DNA of 64,000 nt. Origin: DASUPK01 sp963804595. GTDB lineage: Bacteria > Actinomycetota > Thermoleophilia > Solirubrobacterales > 70-9. Positions 17,968 to 26,152 of this stretch are shown piece by piece. The position numbers and the translations under genes are program-made. Each line of letters begins with the position of its first letter. Position 1 is the stretch's first letter. Where the stretch lies: positions 62,001 to 126,000 of the forward strand of contig CAWDQZ010000017.1 in NCBI GenBank assembly GCA_963804595.1. Direction: 5' to 3'. Under the pieces are notes generated by a model. The model was not told the DNA's origin. It did no database searches and saw only the letters and a program-made list of their open reading frames with translations.

Positions 17968-19932
17968 TCAGCCGACGCGCAGGCGGGTCCGCGTCACGAC
18001 TTTCGTGGCCCCGGCTCCCTGGACCACCGCCAGGACGTAGCGTCCGCGCGGGAGTGGATGCGAGCGGCGAAAACGGAGCACGAGCGTCCCGCGCGGGCCG
18101 CTGACCGGCTTGCCCACGGCATAGGTGACACCGTGACGGGAGACGCGCACCCTGGTTACGTTCGCAACAGCAGCGAATGCGAGGGTGCACTTGGCCTTCG
18201 TCCCTTTCGGCCTGCAGGTGAGCTTCGCGTCGCCGCCCGCTCGACTCTGCGGCGCGGCGACTCCCTGCGGCGCGGTGGGGACCGGCCCCGCCGCTCCCGG
18301 GGTGACCGTGATTCCGACGGTCGCCGGGTTGGACAGCTTGCCGTCCGCGGTGGCGTGAATCTCGAACAAATCGACACCCGAGAATCCCGGGTTGGGCGTA
18401 TAGGGGACGGTCTTCGCAGCCTGGTCGACCGGCCCCAACGTCCCGTTCGCCGACCCGCTCGCGATCGAGATCGCCACCGGGTCGCCGTTGGGATCGGAGC
18501 AGTCCAGTGGGACCGTCTGCATCGCGGCCGCCGCACCCGAGCTCGAGCTGTCCACGCAAACCGGCGGCAACTCGCGAGTGAAGCTGACAATGGCGTCGTC
18601 AAACGACGAGGCGGTGTACACGCTTCCCCCATCCGGAGTGATTGCCACATCCTGGACGTCGCTGAGCCCCTGAGCCGTCGACCCGCAGACGCGCGTGGCG
18701 GGGGGTTCTGGGATGTCCTCGATGCAACTCGGGTTGGAGAGGGAGCCGTCCGGACGGCGGTCGAAGGTCACGATCGCGCTGTCGTCACCCGCGACGGAGT
18801 AGACGCTCGATCCGTCGGCGCTGACCACCACGGCGCGGGCATCCTCCAAGCCCTGGGCCGTGTTGGCGGGTCCGCAGCCGGCGGTACCGCCGATGTCTTC
18901 GATGCAGCTCGGGTTGGAGAGGGCGCCGTCCGGTCCGCGTTCGAAGGTGACGATGGCGTTGTCGCTGATCGAGGAGATGTAGACATTCGCCCCGTCGGGG
19001 CTGATCGCCATCCCCTTTGCGCCGTTCAGACCGTCAGCAATGTTGCCGGGCCCGCAGTCGGCGGGACCGCCCACGTCCCCGATGCAGCTCGGATTCGAGA
19101 GCGCGCCGCTGGCGGCGCGGTCGAACCGGACGATCGTGTCGTCAACGTCGGAAACCGCGTACAGGCTCGACCCGTCCGGGCTGACCGCCGCTCCTCTGGC
19201 TGCGTCAAGGCCCTCGGTCATCGAGCCGCAGCCAGCGAGATCGGGCGGATCGGCAACACAGCTCGGGTTGGACAGTGCTCCATTGGGGCCACGGTCGAAA
19301 CGCACGATGGCGTCGTCGAAATTTCCTAGCGCATAGACGCTTTTCCCGTCGGGACTGAGCGCCACTGCGCGGGCGGAGTCGAGACCCTGCGCCGTCGACT
19401 CGCAAACCGCCACGGCCGGGGGGTTTGGCACATCCTCGATGCAGCTCGGGTTCGAGAGGGCACCATCCTGTGCGCGGTCGAAGGTGACGATCGCATCGTC
19501 GGAGCTGGAGACGACGTAGACGTTCTCGCCGTCCGGGCTGACCGCGACTGCGAACGCGCCCCCCAGGCCCTGCGCCGTATTACCGGGCCCGCAGTCCGCA
19601 GGACCGCCCACGTCTCCGATACAGCTCGGATTCGAGAGGGCGCCCTCGGGGTTGCGGTCGAAGCGGACGAGCGCCCGGTCGCCGTTTGCGACGGCGTAGA
19701 CGCTCCTCCCGTCGGGGCTGACCGCGACGCCCCGGGCCGAGTCGAGGCCCTGTGTCGCCGTGCCGCAGCCGGCTGCGTCGCCGACGTCGGCGATGCACCC
19801 CTTCGCGGTGAGCGCGTGCAGGGCGACAGCCCGGGCGGTGACGGCCGCTCCCAAAGCCAGGACTGTCACCGCCACAGGGATCGCGACCGCGCCCGCCCGC
19901 GAGCGGATCTGCCGAGCCCAGCGGGTCGTCAT
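17968..19932 (-). CDS. Secreted seven-bladed beta-propeller with C-terminal Ig-like domain
   Basis: 654 aa. A basic N-terminus and hydrophobic stretch (AVAIPVAVTVLALGAAVTARA) act as signal peptide or anchor. Seven tandem units of about 57 residues follow, each with ALSNPSC, a second Cys (often DCG or GCG), AVSPDGxxVYAV and DDAIVTFDR. They look like YVTN/lactonase-type propeller blades, and each blade has its own Cys pair. A cadherin/tandem-95-like segment comes next (CSDPNGDPVAISIASGSANG, PGFSGVDLFEI) and then a beta-rich end. No catalytic site can be named. Its ATG overlaps the stop of the sugar-dehydrogenase-like gene by four bases, so both are one operon. Confidence 0.85.
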   Translation of the reverse strand: MTTRWARQIRSRAGAVAIPVAVTVLALGAAVTARAVALHALTAKGCIADVGDAAGCGTATQGLDSARGVAVSPDGRSVYAVANGDRALVRFDRNPEGALSNPSCIGDVGGPADCGPGNTAQGLGGAFAVAVSPDGENVYVVSSSDDAIVTFDRAQDGALSNPSCIEDVPNPPAVAVCESTAQGLDSARAVALSPDGKSVYALGNFDDAIVRFDRGPNGALSNPSCVADPPDLAGCGSMTEGLDAARGAAVSPDGSSLYAVSDVDDTIVRFDRAASGALSNPSCIGDVGGPADCGPGNIADGLNGAKGMAISPDGANVYISSISDNAIVTFERGPDGALSNPSCIEDIGGTAGCGPANTAQGLEDARAVVVSADGSSVYSVAGDDSAIVTFDRRPDGSLSNPSCIEDIPEPPATRVCGSTAQGLSDVQDVAITPDGGSVYTASSFDDAIVSFTRELPPVCVDSSSSGAAAAMQTVPLDCSDPNGDPVAISIASGSANGTLGPVDQAAKTVPYTPNPGFSGVDLFEIHATADGKLSNPATVGITVTPGAAGPVPTAPQGVAAPQSRAGGDAKLTCRPKGTKAKCTLAFAAVANVTRVRVSRHGVTYAVGKPVSGPRGTLVLRFRRSHPLPRGRYVLAVVQGAGATKVVTRTRLRVG

Positions 19933-22559
19933 CGTCCGGCGACGGCTGGCTTCTTGACGATCCGGACGGCGCGGATAGCCGGAGTCTGATCGACATTGCC
20001 GAGGACGTCCTTTGCACGCACCGCGAAGATGTGGGCCCCCCTCTTCAGCTGCGGCAGCCTCAGCGGCGAGGTGCAGGGCGTCCAAGCCCGGTCATCGAAC
20101 CGGCATTCGAATCCGATCGCGGGCTCCAGGGCGATGAATCTGAAGGCGAGCGCCTTGCCCTTTGCCTTACCCAGCCGCGATGCTCCCTTCCGGAACCAGA
20201 GCTTCACCTTTGACGGCGGGCCGCCGGTGATCAGGGTCTCAGGTCCGGTCATGTCGGTGATCCCAGGGACAGGCAGACTGGCGTCGCGGAAGGTGGCGAG
20301 CAGGGTCTCGGTCTGATCGGCCGTGATGTTGTGGGTGGCCGGCCCGCCGTCGGACCAGGAGCCGAACTGGTAGGTCTGCACTCCCAACTGCTGAGGGTCA
20401 GGGGCGATCACCGTGTTGTGCGAGCCCTCGATCACCGTTCGGGTGAACGGGGCCGCCGTCGGGTCGTCGTTCAGGGCCACTTCGAGGCCCGAGGGGACTG
20501 TGTCGAAGGTGAGATCGACCGTTTTCGGGTCGATGGTCACCGACTCGGTATCCGTCAGTCCGCCCGCGTCGGTGACCGTCAGGTTGAGCGTCAGGGAGGA
20601 CGGATAGTCGTGGTCGGGGGCCGCGAACGAACCGCTGTTGGTGCCGAGGAAGTCCTGGATCACGTGCTGATGGCAATCGCTCGGGCCGCCCGGACAGTGG
20701 TTGAGCACGATCTCCCAGTCGAAGGCTGACGCCGGCAGGGTCTCCTGGGCATCGCTGGCCGAGCCTGAGAAATCGATGGTGTCGCCGACCGCCCAGGTCT
20801 TGGTGGCCAGTGGGGCATCGATGTGAGCGACTGGGGGCGTGTTGTCGACCTGGATCTCGACGGAGGCCGTGCCGGTGGCATTCGAGGGATCGGACACCTG
20901 GACCGCCGGGTGGTAGGTGCCGGAGGCGTCGAACGTCTTGGTCGGGTTCACGACGTTGGAGTCGTCGAACTGGCCGTCCTGGTCGAGGTCCCAGGCGTAG
21001 CGGAGAGGCGAGTCGCCGTTCGGGTCGGTGGACCCCGATGCGTCCAGCTGGACCTGCAGGGGGCCTGGTCCGTTCGAAGGCGTCGCGGTGGCCACCGCGG
21101 TGGGCGGGCTGTTCCCGGTGGTGTGGAACACGCGCCGGATCGTTCCGGTGCCGAAGTCGGCGTAGTAGAGGTCGCCGTCCGGGCCGATCTTGAGATCAAC
21201 GGGATTGGCCGCGCCCTGGACGAACGGCTGAATCGTGGTCGGGTCGGGCAGTCCGTTGGCGCCTGGAAGCATCGCCCAGATGCAGTCACGGGAGTAGTCC
21301 GCGAAGAACAGGGTGCCGTCGTAGGAGTCCGGGAACGGACCCCCCGGGTAGAAGGCGACACCGGAGGTCGAGGAGCTGCCGAACTTGCAGGTCTCGTTGA
21401 CGATCGGCGCGTCATGGTGGTAGGCGAAGTACGGGCTGACCACTGCGCCCGCGCCCTGGCTGTAGAGGCTCTCGCAGAGGTTGAGGTTGGCCCCGTCGAA
21501 GCCGCCCTGGCGGGGAACCGCCTCATAGCAGGGCCAGCCGAAGTTGTCGGCGGTCCCATCGGTCGGATTGGTGAGGCGGTTGATCTCCTCCCAGGTCCCC
21601 CGGCCTACCTCGCCGATCCAGACTTCGCTGGTGCCTGGACGCAGCGTGAACCTGAACGGGTTGCGCAGGCCGTAGGCGACGATCCGTCTCTCGTTGGCGT
21701 CGGAACTGGCGAAGAAGGGGTTGCCGGGCAGGCCGGCCCCCGTGTCGGGATCTACGCGAAGGATGGCGCCGTCGAGGCCGGTCGGGTCGGCGGGAGTTCG
21801 AACGTCCTGGCTGCGCAGGGATCCCCCCTCGGCGGTCGGCGGAGCCAGCGCGGTGCCGGGCGGTCCCGGGGGGTCTCCGCATGGATTGAGCGGGTTTCCG
21901 GCCTGGCCGTAATCGGTGAAGCTCCACGTGGCACCGTCGCCGCCACTCACGTAGAGCGCGCCGTCCGGACCGAAGGCGAGGTCACCGATCGAGTGACTCG
22001 GGTACTGAATACACCAGTCCGTGATCAACGGCGTCTGGGCCGTCATGACGCCGCCGCTGATCGTCAGCCGCGAGAGGCGCGCGCTGGCGACGCAGCCGTC
22101 GTCGAGGGGGCCGGGAGGGCTTGGGCATGGGTCGCTCAGGACGCCCGGCGAGCCCCATCTCTGAGGATTCTGGCCGAGCTCGGCGTCGCGTGTATAGAGG
22201 GCGTAGAGATAGGGCCGCCCCGTCGTGAACCCCGGATCGACCGCGAGCCCGAGCAAGCCGCGATCCCAGTAGTTGTAGACCTCGTCACTCAGGTCCGCGA
22301 CGGTCGTGGGCGTGGTGTCGTTGAAGCCGTCGAACGATTTGATCAACCCGCTCTTCTCGGCGACGAAGATTGTGCCGTCGGGAGCGAAGACGAGGTTGGT
22401 CGGGTTGGTGAGGCCGCTGAAGACGACCGACTCCTGGAAGCCGCCCGGGAGCGTCGGGGCAGCCTGCGCCGTTTGAGAGCAGGCCAAGACCGCGACCCAC
22501 GCGAGGAGCAATGCGAACCCGTGCCTCCGCACGACACCGAGCGGGTTCTGATGAGTCAA
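19929..22559 (-). CDS. Secreted PQQ-type sugar dehydrogenase-like propeller with PKD domain
   Basis: 876 aa with signal peptide (FALLLAWVAVLACSQTAQA). The first 490 residues match the glucose/sorbosone dehydrogenase propeller: NPTNLVFAPDGTIFVAEKSG, RGLLGLAVDPGF, IGDLAFGPDGALYVSGGDGA, YGLRNPFRFTLRPG, IGEVGRGTWEEIN, DLKIGPDGDLYYADFGTGTIRRV. A PKD domain follows (LDASGSTDPNGDSPLRYAWDLD), then an Ig-like segment and a C-terminal region with a Cys pair. Members oxidise sugars with PQQ or merely bind ligands; PQQ synthesis genes are not in the window, so activity is open. The TTG start lacks a clear ribosome site; a GTG ten codons later is an alternative. Confidence 0.85.
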   Translation of the reverse strand: MTHQNPLGVVRRHGFALLLAWVAVLACSQTAQAAPTLPGGFQESVVFSGLTNPTNLVFAPDGTIFVAEKSGLIKSFDGFNDTTPTTVADLSDEVYNYWDRGLLGLAVDPGFTTGRPYLYALYTRDAELGQNPQRWGSPGVLSDPCPSPPGPLDDGCVASARLSRLTISGGVMTAQTPLITDWCIQYPSHSIGDLAFGPDGALYVSGGDGATWSFTDYGQAGNPLNPCGDPPGPPGTALAPPTAEGGSLRSQDVRTPADPTGLDGAILRVDPDTGAGLPGNPFFASSDANERRIVAYGLRNPFRFTLRPGTSEVWIGEVGRGTWEEINRLTNPTDGTADNFGWPCYEAVPRQGGFDGANLNLCESLYSQGAGAVVSPYFAYHHDAPIVNETCKFGSSSTSGVAFYPGGPFPDSYDGTLFFADYSRDCIWAMLPGANGLPDPTTIQPFVQGAANPVDLKIGPDGDLYYADFGTGTIRRVFHTTGNSPPTAVATATPSNGPGPLQVQLDASGSTDPNGDSPLRYAWDLDQDGQFDDSNVVNPTKTFDASGTYHPAVQVSDPSNATGTASVEIQVDNTPPVAHIDAPLATKTWAVGDTIDFSGSASDAQETLPASAFDWEIVLNHCPGGPSDCHQHVIQDFLGTNSGSFAAPDHDYPSSLTLNLTVTDAGGLTDTESVTIDPKTVDLTFDTVPSGLEVALNDDPTAAPFTRTVIEGSHNTVIAPDPQQLGVQTYQFGSWSDGGPATHNITADQTETLLATFRDASLPVPGITDMTGPETLITGGPPSKVKLWFRKGASRLGKAKGKALAFRFIALEPAIGFECRFDDRAWTPCTSPLRLPQLKRGAHIFAVRAKDVLGNVDQTPAIRAVRIVKKPAVAGR

Positions 22560-22668
22560 AGCTGAAAAAGGTTAGAGCGTTTCCTAACCCCGTCTCTGCG
22601 TACTTTCCCGCGCCCGTCCCGCCTACATCCGTCCAGATTCCGGGGATGCGGCAAAAGAACCGGAGGCG

Positions 22669-22708
22669 CTAGGCGACGATCTCGATCGGCTGGTCGCGCT
22701 TCGCCTCG
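22669..22708 (-). repeat. Direct repeat, native copy at the DUF1385 gene 3' end
   Basis: This copy forms the last twelve codons and stop of the intact DUF1385 gene. The partner copy at 17903-17942 differs at one base. The arrangement (gene 3' end preserved, displaced tail on the far side of 4.7 kb) is what site-specific integration into a gene end would leave; no integrase is present. Confidence 0.9.
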
Positions 22709-23607
22709 TACGGATCCTCGACCGCGAGGACCGCCTTGAGCGAGGCGATCGCCACCTCGAGCTGATCGTCGTCGGGCTCCCGAGTGGTCAGGTTCTGGAG
22801 CACCAGGCCAGGCCACATCACCGCTCGCACCCAGGCCTTGTTCCGGTGCTTGCCGGCCCACTTGATCACCTCGTAGGAGAGCCCCGCGATCAGCGGGATC
22901 CCGAGGATCCGGGAGAGGACCAGCCAGTACCAGGCGGGCAGCCCGATCGGAGCGAAGACGAAGATCGCCAGCACCATCACGATCAGCAGGAAGCTCGTCC
23001 CGCAGCGCGGGTGGAGGCGGGAGTACCGGCGGGCATTGGCGGGGGTGAGCTCATCACCCGCTTCGAAGGTGGAGATCGTCTTGTGCTCGGCCCCGTGGTA
23101 CTGGAAGACGCGGCGCAGATCGGGCAGCTTGCTGATCAGCGCGAGATAGCCGATGAAGATCGCCGTGCGCAGCACACCCTCGACCAGCCAGAACAAGAGC
23201 GCCGAGCCCAGCCAGTCCTTGATCAGGCTGGTCGCCCCGACCGGGATGACGAAGAAGAGGCCGACCGCGAGCAGCAGCGAGAAGGCGATCGTCAGACCCC
23301 AGGTGAAGCCGCCGATCTCCTCCTCCTCGTCGCCGTCGGCGAGCTGCTTGTTCGCCGAGATGGCGAGCGCCCTGAATCCGATCTTCAGGGACTCGGCCAG
23401 CGCGACCACTCCGCGGATCACGGGAAGGCGCCAGATCCGGCTGCGCTTAGCCCAGGAGACGATCGGCTCCGTGGTGACGTCGATCCGCCCCTCGGGCGTG
23501 CGACAGGCGACGGCCCAGACCGAGACGCCGCGCATCATCACCCCCTCGAGCACGGCCTGACCCCCAACCGGGGCATCCCCGACCGCTACGGGCCGGCCGT
23601 CCGGCAT
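22669..23607 (-). CDS. DUF1385 membrane protein
   Basis: 312 aa. Family marks are GGQAVLEGVMMRG near the N-terminus, a set of hydrophobic helices from about residue 100 to 235, the EHKTISTFEAG segment with RLHPRCGTSFLLIVM, and a cytoplasmic end. The biochemical role is not established; in actinobacteria and clostridia the gene commonly lies between rpmE and prfA. Here rpmE is immediately upstream, as expected, but prfA is displaced to 9 kb away. Its last 40 bases are duplicated at 17903-17942. Confidence 0.9.
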   Translation of the reverse strand: MPDGRPVAVGDAPVGGQAVLEGVMMRGVSVWAVACRTPEGRIDVTTEPIVSWAKRSRIWRLPVIRGVVALAESLKIGFRALAISANKQLADGDEEEEIGGFTWGLTIAFSLLLAVGLFFVIPVGATSLIKDWLGSALLFWLVEGVLRTAIFIGYLALISKLPDLRRVFQYHGAEHKTISTFEAGDELTPANARRYSRLHPRCGTSFLLIVMVLAIFVFAPIGLPAWYWLVLSRILGIPLIAGLSYEVIKWAGKHRNKAWVRAVMWPGLVLQNLTTREPDDDQLEVAIASLKAVLAVEDPYEAKRDQPIEIVA

Positions 23608-23667
23608 GCGCTCGGATTGCGCGCCCGACCGGACGCGCCCCGTTGGATCTTGGGTCAGGCTCGGGGC

Positions 23668-23874
23668 TCAACGGGCACGCTTGGCGGCACGGCGACGGAA
23701 CCGCTCGACGCGGCCGCCGGTGTCAACCAGCTTCTGCTTGCCCGTATAGAAGGGGTGGCACTGCGAGCAGATCTCCACGTGCAGCTCGGGCTTCGTGGAG
23801 CGCGTGTAGAAGTCGTTCCCGCACGAGCAGTGGACGTGCGAGAGGACGTATTCGGGATGGATATCGGTCTTCAT
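23668..23874 (-). CDS. rpmE: 50S ribosomal protein bL31, zinc-binding type
   Basis: 68 aa. MKTDIHPEY start and the zinc ligands Cys16, Cys18, Cys36 and Cys39 (HCSCGNDF, EICSQCHPFYTGKQK) mark the zinc-containing form of bL31. The C-terminus is basic. Upstream lies a divergent promoter region with two operator-like repeats that serves the opposite strand. Confidence 0.97.
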   Translation of the reverse strand: MKTDIHPEYVLSHVHCSCGNDFYTRSTKPELHVEICSQCHPFYTGKQKLVDTGGRVERFRRRAAKRAR

Positions 23875-23952
23875 CTCGTCCAAGTCTAGCCAGGGATCCC
23901 AACACTTCCCGCGGTTGCAAGGAGCGGCCCCGGAAGTGAGACCGACGTCACG

Positions 23953-23995
23953 TTGACATACAGCTTGTAGGTCAGATATACATACAGCCTGTATG
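23953..23995 (+). promoter_or_regulatory. Promoter with two palindromic operators before the SnoaL/hydrolase operon
   Basis: TTGACA (23953-23958) is 18 nt from TATACA (23977-23982). CATACAG-C-CTGTATG (23981-23995) is a perfect 7-bp-arm palindrome over the -10 and start region. CATACAGCTTGTAGG (23957-23971) is an imperfect copy directly after the -35. The two centres are 24 bp apart. A dimeric repressor binding both would shut off the four downstream genes; its gene is not next to the operon. Confidence 0.68.
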
Positions 23996-24041
23996 CGAAA
24001 GCGCCGCGGTGGGCGCAGACGACGAACCGAGGAGGCCGCCG

Positions 24042-24482
24042 GTGACGACCCAGACCGAGGCAACGACCGAGATCCGCGAGCTCGCCCAGCGCTACGGCGA
24101 GGCCTGGAACAGTCAGGACCTTGACGCGATCATGGACCTGCACAGCGAGGACTCCGTCTTCGCGGCCCACGCGGCGGGCAGCATCCCGGCTGAGGGCAAG
24201 ACGGCGGTCCGCGAGGCGTTCGCCGGCTACATCGCCCTCCTCCCCGACCTCAACTTCGCCGAGCGCGCGCTGCACGTCGGCGAGGATCACTGGGTGCTCG
24301 AGTCGACGATGTCAGGAACCGTCGCGGGGTCGATCGAGATCGACGGCAAGGCGCTCGGTCAGGGTGGCGCCCGCGTTGAGGTCGACTGCGTCGACATCAT
24401 CGAGGTCCGCGACGGCCTCGTCGCCAGCAAACAGACCTACATCGACTCGCTCACCATGCAGGGCCAGCTTGGAGGTGAGTGA
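24042..24482 (+). CDS. SnoaL-like/NTF2-fold protein
   Basis: 146 aa with the SnoaL polyketide-cyclase-like pattern (LAQRYGEAWNSQDLDAIMDLHSEDSVF, KTAVREAFAGYIALLPDL). GTG start with GGAGG 6 nt before it; an upstream in-frame GTG is not preceded by such a site. It heads an operon of four overlapping genes under the paired CATACAG operators. The similarity to DUF/limonene-epoxide-hydrolase folds does not identify a substrate. Confidence 0.78.
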   Translation: MTTQTEATTEIRELAQRYGEAWNSQDLDAIMDLHSEDSVFAAHAAGSIPAEGKTAVREAFAGYIALLPDLNFAERALHVGEDHWVLESTMSGTVAGSIEIDGKALGQGGARVEVDCVDIIEVRDGLVASKQTYIDSLTMQGQLGGE

Positions 24483-24820
24483 TGTCGGCCATCGCTGAGC
24501 GCCCGACCGTCGGGCGCAGGGCGTTTCGCGAGCAATTCGCCCGCCCGCTGTTCACCATCGTCCCGGACCTGCACGGCATCGTCGAGGGATGGGCCGCTTC
24601 GGGCGACTCCGTCTACATCGAGCTGCGGCTCGAGGGGACCGTCGGCCGCCGGCGCTTCACGATGCACACCTGTGACCGAATCCAGCTCCGAGACGGGACG
24701 GCGGTCGAAAGGGTCGCTTACCTCGACCCCGCGCCGCTGCTCAAGGCGGTGGCGGCGAGCCCGCGGGTCTGGCCCCGTTTCATCCGGACGCAGCTGGGCA
24801 ACCTGAGGAAGCCCTCATGA
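24482..24820 (+). CDS. Short SnoaL-like/NTF2-fold protein
   Basis: 112 aa, beginning ERPTVGRRAFREQFARPLFTIVPDLHGIVEGWAA and containing the beta strands SVYIELRLEGTVG and DRIQLRDGTAVERVAYLDPAPLL. It looks like an NTF2-like domain lacking its first helix. The ATG overlaps the previous stop (TGATG) and GGAGG lies 6 nt upstream. The paralogous pair may form a mixed dimer. Function unknown. Confidence 0.7.
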   Translation: MSAIAERPTVGRRAFREQFARPLFTIVPDLHGIVEGWAASGDSVYIELRLEGTVGRRRFTMHTCDRIQLRDGTAVERVAYLDPAPLLKAVAASPRVWPRFIRTQLGNLRKPS

Positions 24821-25659
24821 GCGAAGTCAGACTGACCCAGGGACTGATCGGCTACACGGAGTCCGGCGAAGGCCCTCCGATCGTCTTTGCGCATGGGCTG
24901 CTGGTGGACGGGCTCCTGTGGCGCAAGGTGACCCCGCTGCTCGAGAATCGGTTTCGCTGCATCGTTCTGAACCTCCCGCTCGGCTCCCACCGCATCCCAA
25001 TGAATCCGGACGCCGACCTGTCTCCCCCCGGCCTCGCCGGCATCGTCGCCGGCTTCCTCGAGGCACTCGATCTCGAGGACGTCGTCCTGGTAGCCAACGA
25101 CACAGGCGGCGCGATCTCGCAGATCACCGCCGCCAACCACCCCGAGCGGATCGGCCGCCTGGTGCTCACCAACTGCGACGCGTTCGAGAACTTCCTGCCA
25201 CCCGCCTTCCGCCCGCTGCAATGGGCCGCTCGGGTGCCCGGAGCGCTCACGGGGATGATGCAGGGGATGCGGTTCGCGCGGATGCGGCGGCTTCCGAACG
25301 CCTACGGGTGGCTGATCAAGCGCGACTTCGACGCGGCGCCGACGCGGGAGTGGGTCGAGCCCTATCTCGGCCATCGCGGCATCCGGCGCGACACCATCAA
25401 GGTCCTCCGCGGGATCCACCCTCGCCACACGATCGACGCCGCCGAGAAGCTCCGCGGCTTCGATCGGCCCACCCTGTTGGCCTGGGCGGTCGAGGACCGC
25501 TTCTTCAAGATCTCCTTCGCCGAGAAGCTCGCCGACACGATCAATGGCGCGAAGCTGGAGCGGATCGACGACTCCTACACCTTCGTCTCGGAAGACCAGC
25601 CCGAGCGCCTGTCCGAGCTGATCGCGCGCTTTGCCCGAGAGCCAGCAACGGTCGCCTAG
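24817..25659 (+). CDS. Alpha/beta hydrolase with Asp nucleophile
   Basis: 280 aa. The oxyanion region is VFAHGLLVDG, and the nucleophile elbow reads VANDTGGA, with Asp in place of Ser as in haloalkane dehalogenases and epoxide hydrolases. The acid region is WAVEDRFFKI. At the place where the catalytic His is expected the sequence is DSYTFVSEDQPERL, with no His. Either His is supplied from elsewhere or the enzyme is non-standard. The start overlaps the preceding gene by four bases. It is the enzyme most likely to define the operon's chemistry. Confidence 0.82.
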   Translation: MSEVRLTQGLIGYTESGEGPPIVFAHGLLVDGLLWRKVTPLLENRFRCIVLNLPLGSHRIPMNPDADLSPPGLAGIVAGFLEALDLEDVVLVANDTGGAISQITAANHPERIGRLVLTNCDAFENFLPPAFRPLQWAARVPGALTGMMQGMRFARMRRLPNAYGWLIKRDFDAAPTREWVEPYLGHRGIRRDTIKVLRGIHPRHTIDAAEKLRGFDRPTLLAWAVEDRFFKISFAEKLADTINGAKLERIDDSYTFVSEDQPERLSELIARFAREPATVA

Positions 25660-26149
25660 GGCGCACGCTGCGGCCTGGAGCGCCGCATTCCTCGTGCTCG
25701 CGCCCGGCGTCGCCGCCGGGTTCATCCCCTGGCTGTTGACCGGCTGGGGGATGGAGACCTCCCCGCTGGCGGTCCGCCTCGCCGGCGCCGCCCTGATCGC
25801 TCTTGGGGCCGCCTTCCTGGTGCACGCCTTCCACCGTTTCGTGGTCGAGGGACTCGGAACACCGGCGCCGGTTGCGCCGCCCGAGCGCCTCGTGGTCGGC
25901 GGCGTTTACCGCTACGTACGCAACCCGATGTACCTCGCAGTCACGTCCTGCATTGTGGGCCAGGCGCTGCTGTTGGGCCAGCCCGAGCTGCTTGCCTATG
26001 CCGGGCTCTTCGCCGCGATCGTGTTCGGCTTCGTGCACCTCTACGAGGAGCCAACCCTCAGCGCCCAATTCGGCAGCAGCTATGACGCCTACCGTCGAGC
26101 GGTCCCGGGGTGGATCCCTCGGCTGCATCCATGGGAGGGCGGGGGATGA
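25631..26149 (+). CDS. Isoprenylcysteine-methyltransferase-like membrane protein
   Basis: About 172 aa with four hydrophobic helices and the SAM-binding C-terminal pattern of the ICMT/phospholipid-methyltransferase family: GGVYRYVRNPMYLAV and HLYEEPTLSAQFGSSYDAYRRAVPGWIP. In bacteria these methylate small hydrophobic substrates; the substrate here is unknown. The TTG start lies inside the hydrolase gene (29-nt overlap). The stop is three bases before the end of the convergent sulfatase gene. Confidence 0.8.
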   Translation: MPESQQRSPRAHAAAWSAAFLVLAPGVAAGFIPWLLTGWGMETSPLAVRLAGAALIALGAAFLVHAFHRFVVEGLGTPAPVAPPERLVVGGVYRYVRNPMYLAVTSCIVGQALLLGQPELLAYAGLFAAIVFGFVHLYEEPTLSAQFGSSYDAYRRAVPGWIPRLHPWEGGG

Positions 26150-26152
26150 CCT

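Noticed and set aside
20823..22565. 580-codon forward frame
   Set aside because: Antisense of the sugar-dehydrogenase-like gene; no start site or domain.
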